A stretch of 64,000 bases of DNA from PRDV01 sp963710865. Its GTDB lineage: Bacteria > Babelota > Babeliae > Babelales > Babelaceae. Shown piece by piece: positions 1 to 8,083 of the stretch. The stretch lies in assembly GCA_963710865.1 (NCBI GenBank), contig CAVQBR010000002.1:1550001-1614000 (forward strand), in the 5' to 3' direction. Position 1 is the first letter of the stretch, and every line of letters starts with the position of its first letter. Both the position numbers and the translations under genes were made by a program. A model generated the notes under the pieces. It was not told where the DNA came from. It was given only the letters and a program-made list of their open reading frames with translations, and ran no database searches.

Positions 1-1800
1 GGCGCGGATTGCAATAAATCTAATCCTTTGTTTGCAGCTGCAAAATCTGGGTATGTAGATGTTGTAAGATTATTGCTCGCAGCAGGCGCAGATTGTAATA
101 GAGCTAGCGATAATAAACCTACACCCTTGTATGCAGCCGCAGATGGCGGGCATACGGATATTGTAAGATTATTGCTTGATGCGGGTGCCTGTCTTGATAT
201 CGCTGATAAGAGTGGGGAGAGGGTCCTGGTTGCTGCGGTCAAGAATGGCTACGACGAGATCGTAAAAGTGTTGATAAATGCAGTCCTAGATAGAGAGAAA
301 GAAGGTACATATACTATGTACTCAAAGTGCGATGGCGAGCTAAAAAGCAGCGTAGCGCCCGTGTATGTAGCTTTTAGTTATGCCCATGTGGAAGTCGTGA
401 AACTATTTTTGGGTTCTGCTGCAGAAACTACTATTCGAAGATCAACACACATTCTTCAGTCGTTAGGGCGTTCAGAGATGCATAGGCTTAATGGACATGA
501 TGAGTTGATACGATTATTTTTAGATGTAGCCGCAAGTAGAAATAACATGAATGAACTTGGATATGCGACACGTCTATTGATAGCAGCTCTCGCTGGAGAT
601 GATAAGGAAACTCAATCGTTACTCACATTTGGCCATAAGAGAATGGTTCGAGCTGGCCATGAAACGTCGTATGATCATCTCAGCTTACCTTTGTTTTTAG
701 CAGCTGCCTATGGTCATGTTGCGGTAGTTAATTTATTGTTAGAAGCAGGTGCGAGCGCGGATAGCACTGATTATTTTGAAAGGGAAACAGCATTGACGGT
801 AGCAGCTCTAAACGGGCATGCTGCTGTGGTAAAGGTACTGCTACATGCTGGTGCAGATAGAGCGAAATTCTTCGGAAAGTTCGGGGCATTTGATGATCGG
901 ATCTGTAGCTATGACTTTTATGACCTTCCTGCTTACAGTCTTCTTATGGTACTTGCTTACCATGGTCAAATTGAGGTGGTTCGTGTTTTGTTAGATTTTA
1001 ATGCCGCTGAGGACAATGATGGGATTGCGGGAGCTATTGCTTTGTGGTTAGCCGCAAAAAAAGGCCATACCGAAATAGTTCGTATGTTGCTAGAGGTTGG
1101 GGTTGATAAAGAATATCGGAATTATTGTTGGAGGGCTTTAGTAGCAGCAGCTCGTTTCGGTCATAAGGATGTTGTTCAGTTATTATTGGAAGCCGAGGTT
1201 GACAAAGAAGGAGGGGAAGAAAGTGATTATAATTACACGCCATTGCATTGGGCAGCTGAAAAAGGCCATGTAGAAATAATGCGGATGCTACTCGACGCAG
1301 GTGCAGAGAAGGATTCGTTTAGACGGAGATGTAAAAATGGAACACCTCTTTATGTAGCAGCTTTAAAAAATCAGATTGACTCAGTGAATTTGTTATTATC
1401 GGTTGGTGCAGATGTAAACAAAGCCAATGAGCTCGAATTCGGGCGAACGCTTTTACATAAAGCGGTATCGGATTGTGCTATATGGGCAATGAAGATATTG
1501 CTAGCCGCGGGTGCTGATAAGAATAAAGCAGATGACAGAGGAGAAACTCCTTTGACGTTAGCCATTAAAGAAGAATATACTGAAGGCGTTTCTGCATTGT
1601 TGTCTGATGTGGTTAATGAAATGGCGAATGAGCAAGAGAAAAATGCTGCATTCACTAGTTCTGGAACTTTGGAGAGCCCTGAGACTTCGAATATCCCTCA
1701 AACAGGAAGTAATTCGGCCATGAGAACAGCTCTAAAAGCTGAACTCACAGAACATTCAGCAAAAAGATTGAGGTCTTCATCAAAGCGTTCATCAGGATAA
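1..1800 (+). CDS. Ankyrin-repeat protein, 5' end outside the window
   Basis: The reading frame is open from base 1 and already reads ankyrin sequence (GADCNKSNPLFAAAKSG), so the gene starts upstream; the first in-frame start-like codon, a TTG at 28, is inside a repeat and is not the real start. About a dozen ankyrin units follow, e.g. TPLYAAADGGHTDIVRLLL. Ankyrin repeats form stacked helix pairs that bind other proteins. After the last unit (about residue 530) comes a Ser/Lys/Arg-rich tail with no recognisable domain. No catalytic motif is visible. By analogy with the other ankyrin genes here it is probably exported to act on host proteins, but the N-terminus that would show a signal peptide is missing. 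Confidence 0.85.
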   Translation, partial: GADCNKSNPLFAAAKSGYVDVVRLLLAAGADCNRASDNKPTPLYAAADGGHTDIVRLLLDAGACLDIADKSGERVLVAAVKNGYDEIVKVLINAVLDREKEGTYTMYSKCDGELKSSVAPVYVAFSYAHVEVVKLFLGSAAETTIRRSTHILQSLGRSEMHRLNGHDELIRLFLDVAASRNNMNELGYATRLLIAALAGDDKETQSLLTFGHKRMVRAGHETSYDHLSLPLFLAAAYGHVAVVNLLLEAGASADSTDYFERETALTVAALNGHAAVVKVLLHAGADRAKFFGKFGAFDDRICSYDFYDLPAYSLLMVLAYHGQIEVVRVLLDFNAAEDNDGIAGAIALWLAAKKGHTEIVRMLLEVGVDKEYRNYCWRALVAAARFGHKDVVQLLLEAEVDKEGGEESDYNYTPLHWAAEKGHVEIMRMLLDAGAEKDSFRRRCKNGTPLYVAALKNQIDSVNLLLSVGADVNKANELEFGRTLLHKAVSDCAIWAMKILLAAGADKNKADDRGETPLTLAIKEEYTEGVSALLSDVVNEMANEQEKNAAFTSSGTLESPETSNIPQTGSNSAMRTALKAELTEHSAKRLRSSSKRSSG

Positions 1801-2046
1801 GAATGGCGCAGAAGGCAAGTTCTGTCAATCGGTGGCTTAAACGAAAAACATCGCATTTCATTTGCAGAAGACAGCAAACTGTATCGCTGCTTGGAATTCA
1901 TTGCTAGCAAGCAATCAACGCTAAAAATACCGAAGTAGTTTGAATGCGATATCATAGGGCGAGTTGCACTCTATAGCTTCGCACTCGAGCTTTACCAAAG
2001 TGCGGTATGCTATTTGGAATGCTTACGTTGTATCGTGATGTTTTGC

Positions 2047-2076
2047 TTGACAAATTTTGTACGATCATTAATTATC
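2047..2076 (+). promoter_or_regulatory. Candidate sigma70-type promoter of the 2116 ankyrin gene
   Basis: TTGACA at 2047-2052 is followed 16-18 bp later by AT-rich hexamers (TAATTA/ATTATC around 2069-2076). It lies about 40 bp before a strong Shine-Dalgarno. The 1801-2115 gap shows nothing else that I can identify. Confidence 0.45.
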
Positions 2077-2115
2077 TATTCAAGTAGCTTTCAATTTTTT
2101 TACAGGAGGTGAGTG

Positions 2116-3330
2116 ATGGTCGACAAAAAATGCCTAAGAGCATTATCTGTAATTGTAACCGTTTGTGCGCAAAGCCTTGTAGTACATGGTAAAATCTCAG
2201 ACCGCGTCAGAGCTAAACCTACGCTGTCAGCTGTTACTGGCAGCATTGTTAATGAGCAACTTAGCCAAATTCAAAAAGAACACGAAAAGGGAGCAGGAAT
2301 TAGTGAGTTGTTGATAGCGGCAAGGGAAGGGTATGTTGAAGCCCTGAGTTATTATAAATCACAAGATTATAAATCCATTGAATCCAAAGTGAAGATTGAT
2401 TTGAAAAATGATCATAGTGCTTTGCATGTTGCCGCGGAGCTTGGAAATGTAGCGGTGCTGCGCATACTCATAGATATTTTAACAAAGGTGGGCAGGTTCA
2501 AAGAGAATTTGGAGAAATATACATCCATTGCCGATAGGCCCCTGCAAAAAGCGGCTGCTAACAATCGCGAAGAAGCAATTAACTATCTCTTAGGAGTAGG
2601 GGCAGACAAAGATGGCCGCAGTTCAGATTATGCAACTCCAATGCACCGTGCAGCTGCCAACGGACATATTGAAGCTGTTAAATGCTTGATAGATAACGAA
2701 GCAGATAGGGATGCTCGCACTAGAAACCTTGTTAGACCGGTAGATATGGCGGCCAGTAATAGACACGCAGAAGTTGTGAGGTGCTTGTTAAACTACCGTC
2801 TGCAGACAAAAAACTTAAGTCTGTTCGAGAGAGCCATAGAGAACGCCAATAATAGACATAAAGAAGTCGTGAGGTACTTGTTAAATTGCGGTCTGCCGGT
2901 AGAAAATATAGGTCCGTTCATGAGATCTATAGAGAATGCTAGTAATAGTCATGCTCAGATGAAGGAGTGCTTGTCAAACTACCATCTGCCGACAAACGAT
3001 TTAGATCTGTTCATAAGATCCATAGAGAACAAAGATCTTGCTGAACTTGTGTGGCTGATTAAAATGCAAATATATGATTTTGAAGACATCAAACACTTAG
3101 ATGAAAAGACCCAAAGTGTTTTGTTTTCGCTTGCGATCGAGAGCGGAGAGCAGATGCTAGTAAATAGATGCCTTGATGCAGGTATGAAACCTACTTACGA
3201 TTTGGCAGTCCGAGCTCAAAAACAGGGACACTTTGAGATTGCCACCCAATTTGTAGTGTATCTGCGTGGCCAACGTGGCATTCTACCGAGTGGTGAATTA
3301 GAGCTTCTGCACCCGCTTTTGTTTAAATAA
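2116..3330 (+). CDS. Secreted ankyrin-repeat protein
   Basis: A 404-residue protein. I chose the ATG at 2116 rather than the GTG at 2113 because AGGAGG at 2104-2109 is then 6 bp away. The first ~26 residues are a Sec-type signal (basic start, hydrophobic LSVIVTVCAQSLVV, then VHGK). Ankyrin units cover roughly residues 60-230, e.g. TPMHRAAANGHIEAVKCLI. They are followed by three diverged ~35-residue units ending in a shared (S/A)IEN motif, a repeat type derived from ankyrin or fused to it. No enzyme motif is seen. The gene stands alone between its own promoter and a hairpin terminator. The likely role is binding a host or periplasmic protein; the target is unknown. Confidence 0.8.
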   Translation: MVDKKCLRALSVIVTVCAQSLVVHGKISDRVRAKPTLSAVTGSIVNEQLSQIQKEHEKGAGISELLIAAREGYVEALSYYKSQDYKSIESKVKIDLKNDHSALHVAAELGNVAVLRILIDILTKVGRFKENLEKYTSIADRPLQKAAANNREEAINYLLGVGADKDGRSSDYATPMHRAAANGHIEAVKCLIDNEADRDARTRNLVRPVDMAASNRHAEVVRCLLNYRLQTKNLSLFERAIENANNRHKEVVRYLLNCGLPVENIGPFMRSIENASNSHAQMKECLSNYHLPTNDLDLFIRSIENKDLAELVWLIKMQIYDFEDIKHLDEKTQSVLFSLAIESGEQMLVNRCLDAGMKPTYDLAVRAQKQGHFEIATQFVVYLRGQRGILPSGELELLHPLLFK

Positions 3331-3335
3331 GATTG

Positions 3336-3365
3336 GAGCCGGCTTTTCAAAGTGCCGGCTCTTTT
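3336..3365 (+). terminator. Rho-independent terminator, possibly bidirectional
   Basis: GAGCCGGC (3336-3343) and GCCGGCTC (3354-3361) form a perfect 8-bp stem with a 10-nt loop, followed by TTTT. It lies between converging genes and overlaps the trxB stop codon, so it may serve both strands. Confidence 0.7.
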
Positions 3366-4290
3366 ATGCTTTGATCTGTTCTTTCAGATATCTCACAGCA
3401 TCTAAGGCTGCCATGCAGCCTGTGCCGGCAGAGGTGATTGCTTGTCGATAGACACTATCAGCGACATCCCCGGCAGCAAATACTCCGGGAACCGATGTCT
3501 CAGTATGATTTTTGAGAGCAATATAGCCATAGTAATTCAATTCAAGTTGATTTTTAAAAATAGCGGTGTTAGGAGTAAGTCCGATTGCTATGAATACACC
3601 ATCAGCTTCTAAAGTAGTCTCACTTCCCGTTTTCGTGCTTTCAACTACTATCTTTTTTACTTTACCCTGGTCTCCTTCAATAGCAGTAACTTTGTGCTCA
3701 TAGAGTATGGTAATATGGGGATTATTCAGCACTCGCTCTTGCATCGCTGGGGATGCGGTGAGAGCGGGTAAAATATGCACGATCGTTATCTTATCGGTAA
3801 AATTCAGCATAAATGATGCACTTTCCATAGCGCTGTCACCACCACCAACGATGACAACACGCTTATTTGAATAAAATGCACCGTCGCAGACTGCACAGGT
3901 ACTTACGCCTTTACCCCAAAACGTTTCTTCACCAGGGCACCCGAGCTTTTTTGGAGTTGCTCCTGTGGCTATGATAAGTGCATGAGTGAGAAGTGTTTTG
4001 TGCTTCGTCCTAATCTTGAATGGGCTTTCAGACAGATCTACGCTGATAACACTTTCAGATAGAAAGCGAGTTCCAAGATGACTTGATTGACTGCGCATCT
4101 TTTCCATAAGCTGAGGCCCTTCGATTCGTATCTCTCCGGGCCAGTTTTCTACATAACTTGTGCCCATAAGTTGGCCGCCTGGGTTATCTCCTTCGATAAT
4201 AAGTGGCTGTAAGTGGGCACGTGCAGCATAAATAGCTGCAGTCAGCCCTGCAGGGCCGGAACCGATAATAATGAGCTGCTCTATTGTCAT
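3364..4290 (-). CDS. trxB: Thioredoxin reductase
   Basis: A 308-residue flavoprotein that transfers electrons from NADPH through FAD to oxidised thioredoxin in the cytoplasm. The N-terminal FAD-binding GSGPAG is at residues 10-15, the redox-active CAVC at 132-135, the NADPH-binding GGGDSAMES near 149-157, and the C-terminal FAD motif AAGDVAD is present. The length is normal for the low-molecular-weight class. The ATG overlaps the tig stop codon (ATGA), so translation is probably coupled to trigger factor. A hairpin at its 3' end terminates the operon. Nothing is missing; it should be active. Confidence 0.96.
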   Translation of the reverse strand: MTIEQLIIIGSGPAGLTAAIYAARAHLQPLIIEGDNPGGQLMGTSYVENWPGEIRIEGPQLMEKMRSQSSHLGTRFLSESVISVDLSESPFKIRTKHKTLLTHALIIATGATPKKLGCPGEETFWGKGVSTCAVCDGAFYSNKRVVIVGGGDSAMESASFMLNFTDKITIVHILPALTASPAMQERVLNNPHITILYEHKVTAIEGDQGKVKKIVVESTKTGSETTLEADGVFIAIGLTPNTAIFKNQLELNYYGYIALKNHTETSVPGVFAAGDVADSVYRQAITSAGTGCMAALDAVRYLKEQIKA

Positions 4291-5585
4291 TTCTTAGTTA
4301 ATTCCTGTATGAGGTAATTAAGCGTTTTTTCTCGTAAGCAGTAGCGTTTGACCAGCTCGCAGGTAAGCGGAACCTCTTGGCCGAGAATCTTGTGTGCAGG
4401 AGGCGTGAAATACACAAATTCTTTCGTACGGGGTCGTTTGAGAAAGTTCAGATACGATTGAATATCTTTATGAGTGATTTCTATGCCTTCCTGGTATGCA
4501 ATAGCATCGAGTATCGTTGCTTCCTTGAGCTGCTTTTCAGCTAACTGTTTTATCTTTTCTTTAAAGTCTACCTGAGATTTATAGACGTGGTAATCAGGAT
4601 TTACCTGAACTGCCTGCAGGACCATGAGTCTTTGCCGTTCTAAGAGATGGGGCGGTACCCCAAAGAAATAGTGCTTGCAAAGCAGTTTAAGCATAGCTTC
4701 CATAATCTCTCGACGCAAACTAATATCATTACGTGTCGAAAATACTTCTACGAGCTTTGCGGGAATCTTTTCTTTATCCTTAATATTGAAATGATACATA
4801 AACAGATCGAAGTCAAAATACGCATGCGGTACGAAGTCTCTAATCTCGACGAGGAACGTATATTCCATTTCTGAACTGAGGCTCATATACTCTTGAAGAA
4901 ACGCACTTTGTGTAAAGAAGGAATCTCCTGCTTTCTTACCTACAAAGAGATCACGAAGTTCTTGATCATCTTCTTCGCCCTGGATCCTAATCCAGAGATG
5001 ACTTTTATAATCTTGCATTAAAGCCTGTTTGCTTTTATCAAGAAGTGCTACTTCAAAGAAGACCCAATCGTTAATTGCTATCGTTTCACAAGGCGTTGTA
5101 CTCTTTCGTTCAAGTTCTTCCTTAATAAATGCCTCCACCTGACGATCGAGATCTTTATAATTCTTTCGCTCTGGTGCGTTCAAGAGTAAGCGCTTCCATC
5201 GCTTATCTTTTTCAAACTCAATATTTACCAAAGAAAACACGAACTGAGCATCACCCTCGGGTTGTAGCTGGATATCGACTAAATCAGGATCTCCTGCAAG
5301 GACGATCTTATTAGTGTATAAAGATTCATAGAGAAAGTTGACGACGCAATGAGTAAACAGCAACTCTTTTAAATGCTCTACAATGTTAGAGCGAAAGTTT
5401 TGCTCGATATACTGCAAAGGCGTACTTCCTTTACTAAATCCATAGGTTTGTGACTGTTCCTTTTGAGAATGCAGCACTTCATTATAGAGAGCATTAATAT
5501 GCTCCCGGCCAATTGTGATAGTTGCCTTTTGGCGTTGAGGCTTCTCTTCAACAACCTGAAAGGTAAAATTTCCACCTTGTACCAT
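4287..5585 (-). CDS. tig: Trigger factor chaperone
   Basis: A 432-residue protein, the usual length for the ribosome-bound chaperone/prolyl isomerase that first meets nascent chains. The ribosome-docking loop reads GFSKGSTP (residues 49-56), a variant of the usual GFRxGxxP. The middle PPIase region is diverged and the C-terminal helical arms (CEL-KRYCLREKTLNYLIQEL at the end) are present. I start it at the ATG at 5585, preceded by AGGGAG; the frame stays open further upstream only because it runs through two tRNA genes. The stop overlaps the trxB start. Identification rests on N-terminal and overall similarity; the family is poorly conserved. Confidence 0.8.
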   Translation of the reverse strand: MVQGGNFTFQVVEEKPQRQKATITIGREHINALYNEVLHSQKEQSQTYGFSKGSTPLQYIEQNFRSNIVEHLKELLFTHCVVNFLYESLYTNKIVLAGDPDLVDIQLQPEGDAQFVFSLVNIEFEKDKRWKRLLLNAPERKNYKDLDRQVEAFIKEELERKSTTPCETIAINDWVFFEVALLDKSKQALMQDYKSHLWIRIQGEEDDQELRDLFVGKKAGDSFFTQSAFLQEYMSLSSEMEYTFLVEIRDFVPHAYFDFDLFMYHFNIKDKEKIPAKLVEVFSTRNDISLRREIMEAMLKLLCKHYFFGVPPHLLERQRLMVLQAVQVNPDYHVYKSQVDFKEKIKQLAEKQLKEATILDAIAYQEGIEITHKDIQSYLNFLKRPRTKEFVYFTPPAHKILGQEVPLTCELVKRYCLREKTLNYLIQELTKK

Positions 5586-5607
5586 CTCTCTCTCCCTTTT
5601 TTGATGG

Positions 5608-5689
5608 TGCAGGAGAAGGGACTTGAACCCCCACCCCTTGCGGGACTGGATCCTAAGTCCAGCGCGTCTGCCAATTTCGCCACTCCTGC
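5608..5689 (-). tRNA. tRNA-Leu (anticodon UAG)
   Basis: A complete class II cloverleaf of 82 nt: acceptor GCAGGAG pairs with CTCCTGC plus discriminator A, anticodon stem CTGGA/TCCAG encloses loop CTTAGGA (anticodon TAG), there is a long variable arm, and a T arm with GGTTCAAGTC. CCA is not encoded. It lies 12 bp from tRNA-Lys and just upstream of tig, on the same strand. Confidence 0.93.
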
Positions 5690-5701
5690 AATAACTTATG
5701 G

Positions 5702-5774
5702 TGGGCCGCCTTGGACTCGAACCAAGAACCTGCAGATTAAGAGTCTGTTGCTCTACCAATTGAGCTAGCGGCCC
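5702..5774 (-). tRNA. tRNA-Lys (anticodon CUU)
   Basis: A 73-nt cloverleaf: acceptor GGGCCGC/GCGGCCC plus A, D arm AGCTCAATTGGTAGAGC, anticodon loop CTCTTAA (anticodon CTT), T arm with GGTTCGAGTCC. CCA is not encoded. It lies between frr and tRNA-Leu in the same orientation and is probably co-transcribed with them. Confidence 0.94.
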
Positions 5775-5824
5775 GCTGTCGGTGAAAATTACGTCTTTAA
5801 AGTGTACCAGATGTAAGAGATTAT

Positions 5825-6412
5825 TTAAAGGGCTTGAATTTCTTTTTCCTTTTTCTCCGCAATAGTATCACTGGCAGCTATCATTTTGTCAGTTATCTTC
5901 TGCAAAGACTCTTGTAATCGTCTGCTATAATCTTCAGAGATCTTTTTTGACTTCTCAGTCTCCCGAAGCAGATTATGGATTTCTTTTCGTGTATTACGAA
6001 TACCTACTTTACATTGCTCATGTTTTTGACTGAGAGCCTTTGCGAGTTCGTCACGGCGTGTACTGCTCATTTTAGGAAGTTGAATTCGAATCACATTACC
6101 ATCATTCATAGGTGTTAACCCAAGATCAGAAGCTGATAATGACTTTTCGATTTCAGCAATATTTGCTTTATCCCACGGCTGTACGACTAATAATGCAGCA
6201 TCTGGGGCAGATACAGCGGCCACTTCTTTTAATGGCATGAGTGAGCCGTACGCCATTACTTTTACATCTTCTATCATGGTAGGATGTGCTCTGCCGGTGC
6301 GAGTCTTTAAAAGTTCTTTCTCAAAATGTTTGAGATTGACATCCATTTCAGTTTCAATGTCTTTTTCAAACTGTTTGGTAGGTGCACCTTCAGTTACCGT
6401 TATTGTTGTCAT
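5825..6412 (-). CDS. frr: Ribosome recycling factor
   Basis: A 195-residue protein, about 10 longer than usual because of an N-terminal extension before EKDIETEMDVNLKHF. With EF-G it splits the post-termination ribosome. Family hallmarks are the KTRTGRAHPTMIEDVKV segment, the IQPWD-like VVQPWDKANIAEIEKSL segment, and the conserved NDGNVIRIQLP followed by the long C-terminal helix. It starts 8 bp after the pyrH stop, in the usual tsf-pyrH-frr order; the SD is AAGGAGA. Confidence 0.96.
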   Translation of the reverse strand: MTTITVTEGAPTKQFEKDIETEMDVNLKHFEKELLKTRTGRAHPTMIEDVKVMAYGSLMPLKEVAAVSAPDAALLVVQPWDKANIAEIEKSLSASDLGLTPMNDGNVIRIQLPKMSSTRRDELAKALSQKHEQCKVGIRNTRKEIHNLLRETEKSKKISEDYSRRLQESLQKITDKMIAASDTIAEKKEKEIQAL

Positions 6413-6420
6413 CGTTCTCC

Positions 6421-7113
6421 TTAGGTAGTAAGAGTGCTGCCAAACTCTCTATGCAGGGCAGCTTGTATAAGAGCATTCTCAGAAAAAATATTGAAGATGC
6501 GCGTTCGCACCTTATACTGTTCAGCCAACGTAAAAGCTGCAAGGTCCATTACCATGAGGCGTTGCTTAATTGCCTCTGTATACGTAGTATCCTGTATAAA
6601 CTTTGCAGTCGGTTCTTTCATGGGGTCTTGTGAATATATCCCATCCACTTTAGTTCCTTTCCACACTTCATCTGCGTCTATCTGCAGTGCACGAACGACA
6701 GCTGTAGTATCGGTGGTAAAATAGGGTGTTCCCGTTCCACCACTGAAAATGAGGCACTTCTTATTCTGAAGTGCGTCGCGGATAGTTTGTGCTGACGGAG
6801 CAGCTGCAATATCAGGCGCAGAGAGTGAAGAAAAAAGCTTAGTACTAATGCCTGTACTCTCAAATACCTCTTGTATAATCAGACCGTTCATCATAGTTGC
6901 AAGCATACCCACATAATGGCCAACTGCTTCTCGTATCTTTGTCCGCTCTTGGGCTCCTCGGTAGAAATTACCTCCACCCATCACAATACCAAATTGTATG
7001 GTTGGTGCCAACTCTTTCACTTGCCGAGCAACGCCTTCTAAGAGACGTATGTCAAGGCCAGCTTCGGTGTGCTGGATAAGTTCTCCCGTGAGCTTCAAGA
7101 TGACTTTCTTCAT
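6421..7113 (-). CDS. pyrH: UMP kinase
   Basis: A 230-residue enzyme of the amino-acid-kinase fold that phosphorylates UMP to UDP with ATP in pyrimidine nucleotide synthesis. The N-terminal LKLTGE phosphate loop, GGGNFYRG (46-53), and the TGTPYFTTDT nucleotide segment are all present, as is KVDGIYSQDP typical of the bacterial family. Its ATG overlaps the last codon of tsf (ATGA), indicating translational coupling. Length and motifs suggest an active enzyme. Confidence 0.96.
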   Translation of the reverse strand: MKKVILKLTGELIQHTEAGLDIRLLEGVARQVKELAPTIQFGIVMGGGNFYRGAQERTKIREAVGHYVGMLATMMNGLIIQEVFESTGISTKLFSSLSAPDIAAAPSAQTIRDALQNKKCLIFSGGTGTPYFTTDTTAVVRALQIDADEVWKGTKVDGIYSQDPMKEPTAKFIQDTTYTEAIKQRLMVMDLAAFTLAEQYKVRTRIFNIFSENALIQAALHREFGSTLTT

Positions 7114-7700
7114 TGGCCGAGTTCAAACCGTACAAACCGTCTAATTTTGATGTTTTCACCCATTTTAGCAATGAGTCCTTTTAGAATATCATCCACGGTA
7201 AGTTTGTCATCCTTAATAAAAGGCTGATTGAGCAAACAGATTTCAGTATAGTATTTTTCTAGTTTTCCTTCGATAATCTGATCAATAATTTGTGCTGGCT
7301 TGCCTGCAAGTTGCTCTCGATAGATAGCTCGCTCTTTTTCAACGAGTTGCGGATCAACTTCCACAGAGCTGACACAGATTGGTCTAAAAGCTGCTATTTG
7401 CATAGCTATGTTTTGCGCAAACTGTGCCATTTCTTCCGTACGTGCTACAAAATCTGTTTCACAATTGAGTTCTACAAGAACTCCAACTCGTGAGCCAGGA
7501 TGAATATAGGCATGTACAAGCCCTTCAGCAGTGATATTACCTGCCCGTTTTTCAGCAACCTGCGCACCTTTTTTTCGTAGTAATTCGATTGCCTTCTCAA
7601 TGTCGCCATTTGCTTCGGTAAGGGCCTTTTTACAGTCCATCATACCAACGCCTGTGCGTTCTCTCAGCTTTTGTATCAACTCTAATGTAATTTCTGCCAT
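7110..7700 (-). CDS. tsf: Elongation factor Ts, short form
   Basis: A 196-residue nucleotide exchange factor for EF-Tu. The N-terminal UBA-like domain carries the signature LRERTGVGMMDCKKAL (12-27), and the core carries ETDFVAR (81-87), which inserts next to the EF-Tu GTP site. It is shorter than the E. coli protein (about 283), as in Thermus and many other lineages with a single core subdomain. The SD AAGGAG lies 5 bp before the ATG. It is the first gene of the cluster; rpsB, its usual upstream partner, is not next to it. Confidence 0.95.
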   Translation of the reverse strand: MAEITLELIQKLRERTGVGMMDCKKALTEANGDIEKAIELLRKKGAQVAEKRAGNITAEGLVHAYIHPGSRVGVLVELNCETDFVARTEEMAQFAQNIAMQIAAFRPICVSSVEVDPQLVEKERAIYREQLAGKPAQIIDQIIEGKLEKYYTEICLLNQPFIKDDKLTVDDILKGLIAKMGENIKIRRFVRFELGQ

Positions 7701-8083
7701 AAAAACTCCTTAATACAGACATAGTTTTTTCTTAGTGTGCCAGAAACAAGCCGTTTGAGCAATAAAAACCAAAAATCGTTTTACCACCAGAAATGAGGAT
7801 TTGGAACAGTGCTGTTCACGACTCATTTGGTTCTTGGGTTTAAAGAAATCTGTTCCGGCTAAAATCCAGAATTTTGGAAAGTCATGGGTAACTTAGTTTG
7901 CTTAAGAAAATTTGGTCGAGGCTCTGCCGATAAAGCAGTTGTGCTACGGCTAAATAGAGTGGACGTCGGGAGCGCTTGCTCCCGACTCTCAGGTTTCGTT
8001 CGTTTCTCAGCTTCGTTGTTGGGGAAAAAACGTACTTCGCCAGCGGACCGCGACGAGTCACGCATCTATCGCGAGTAATGATC
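7701..8083. other. Intergenic region with a strong hairpin at 7965-7986
   Basis: No credible gene. GTCGGGAGC (7965-7973) and GCTCCCGAC (7978-7986) form a perfect 9-bp stem around GCTT. No T-run follows on either strand, so a standard terminator cannot be claimed, although it lies downstream of the ankyrin gene that ends at 8084. Confidence 0.5.

Noticed and set aside
5586..5759. N-terminal extension of trigger factor
   Set aside because: These codons are the minus strand of the two tRNA genes; the ATG at 5585 has a good SD and starts the family-like sequence.
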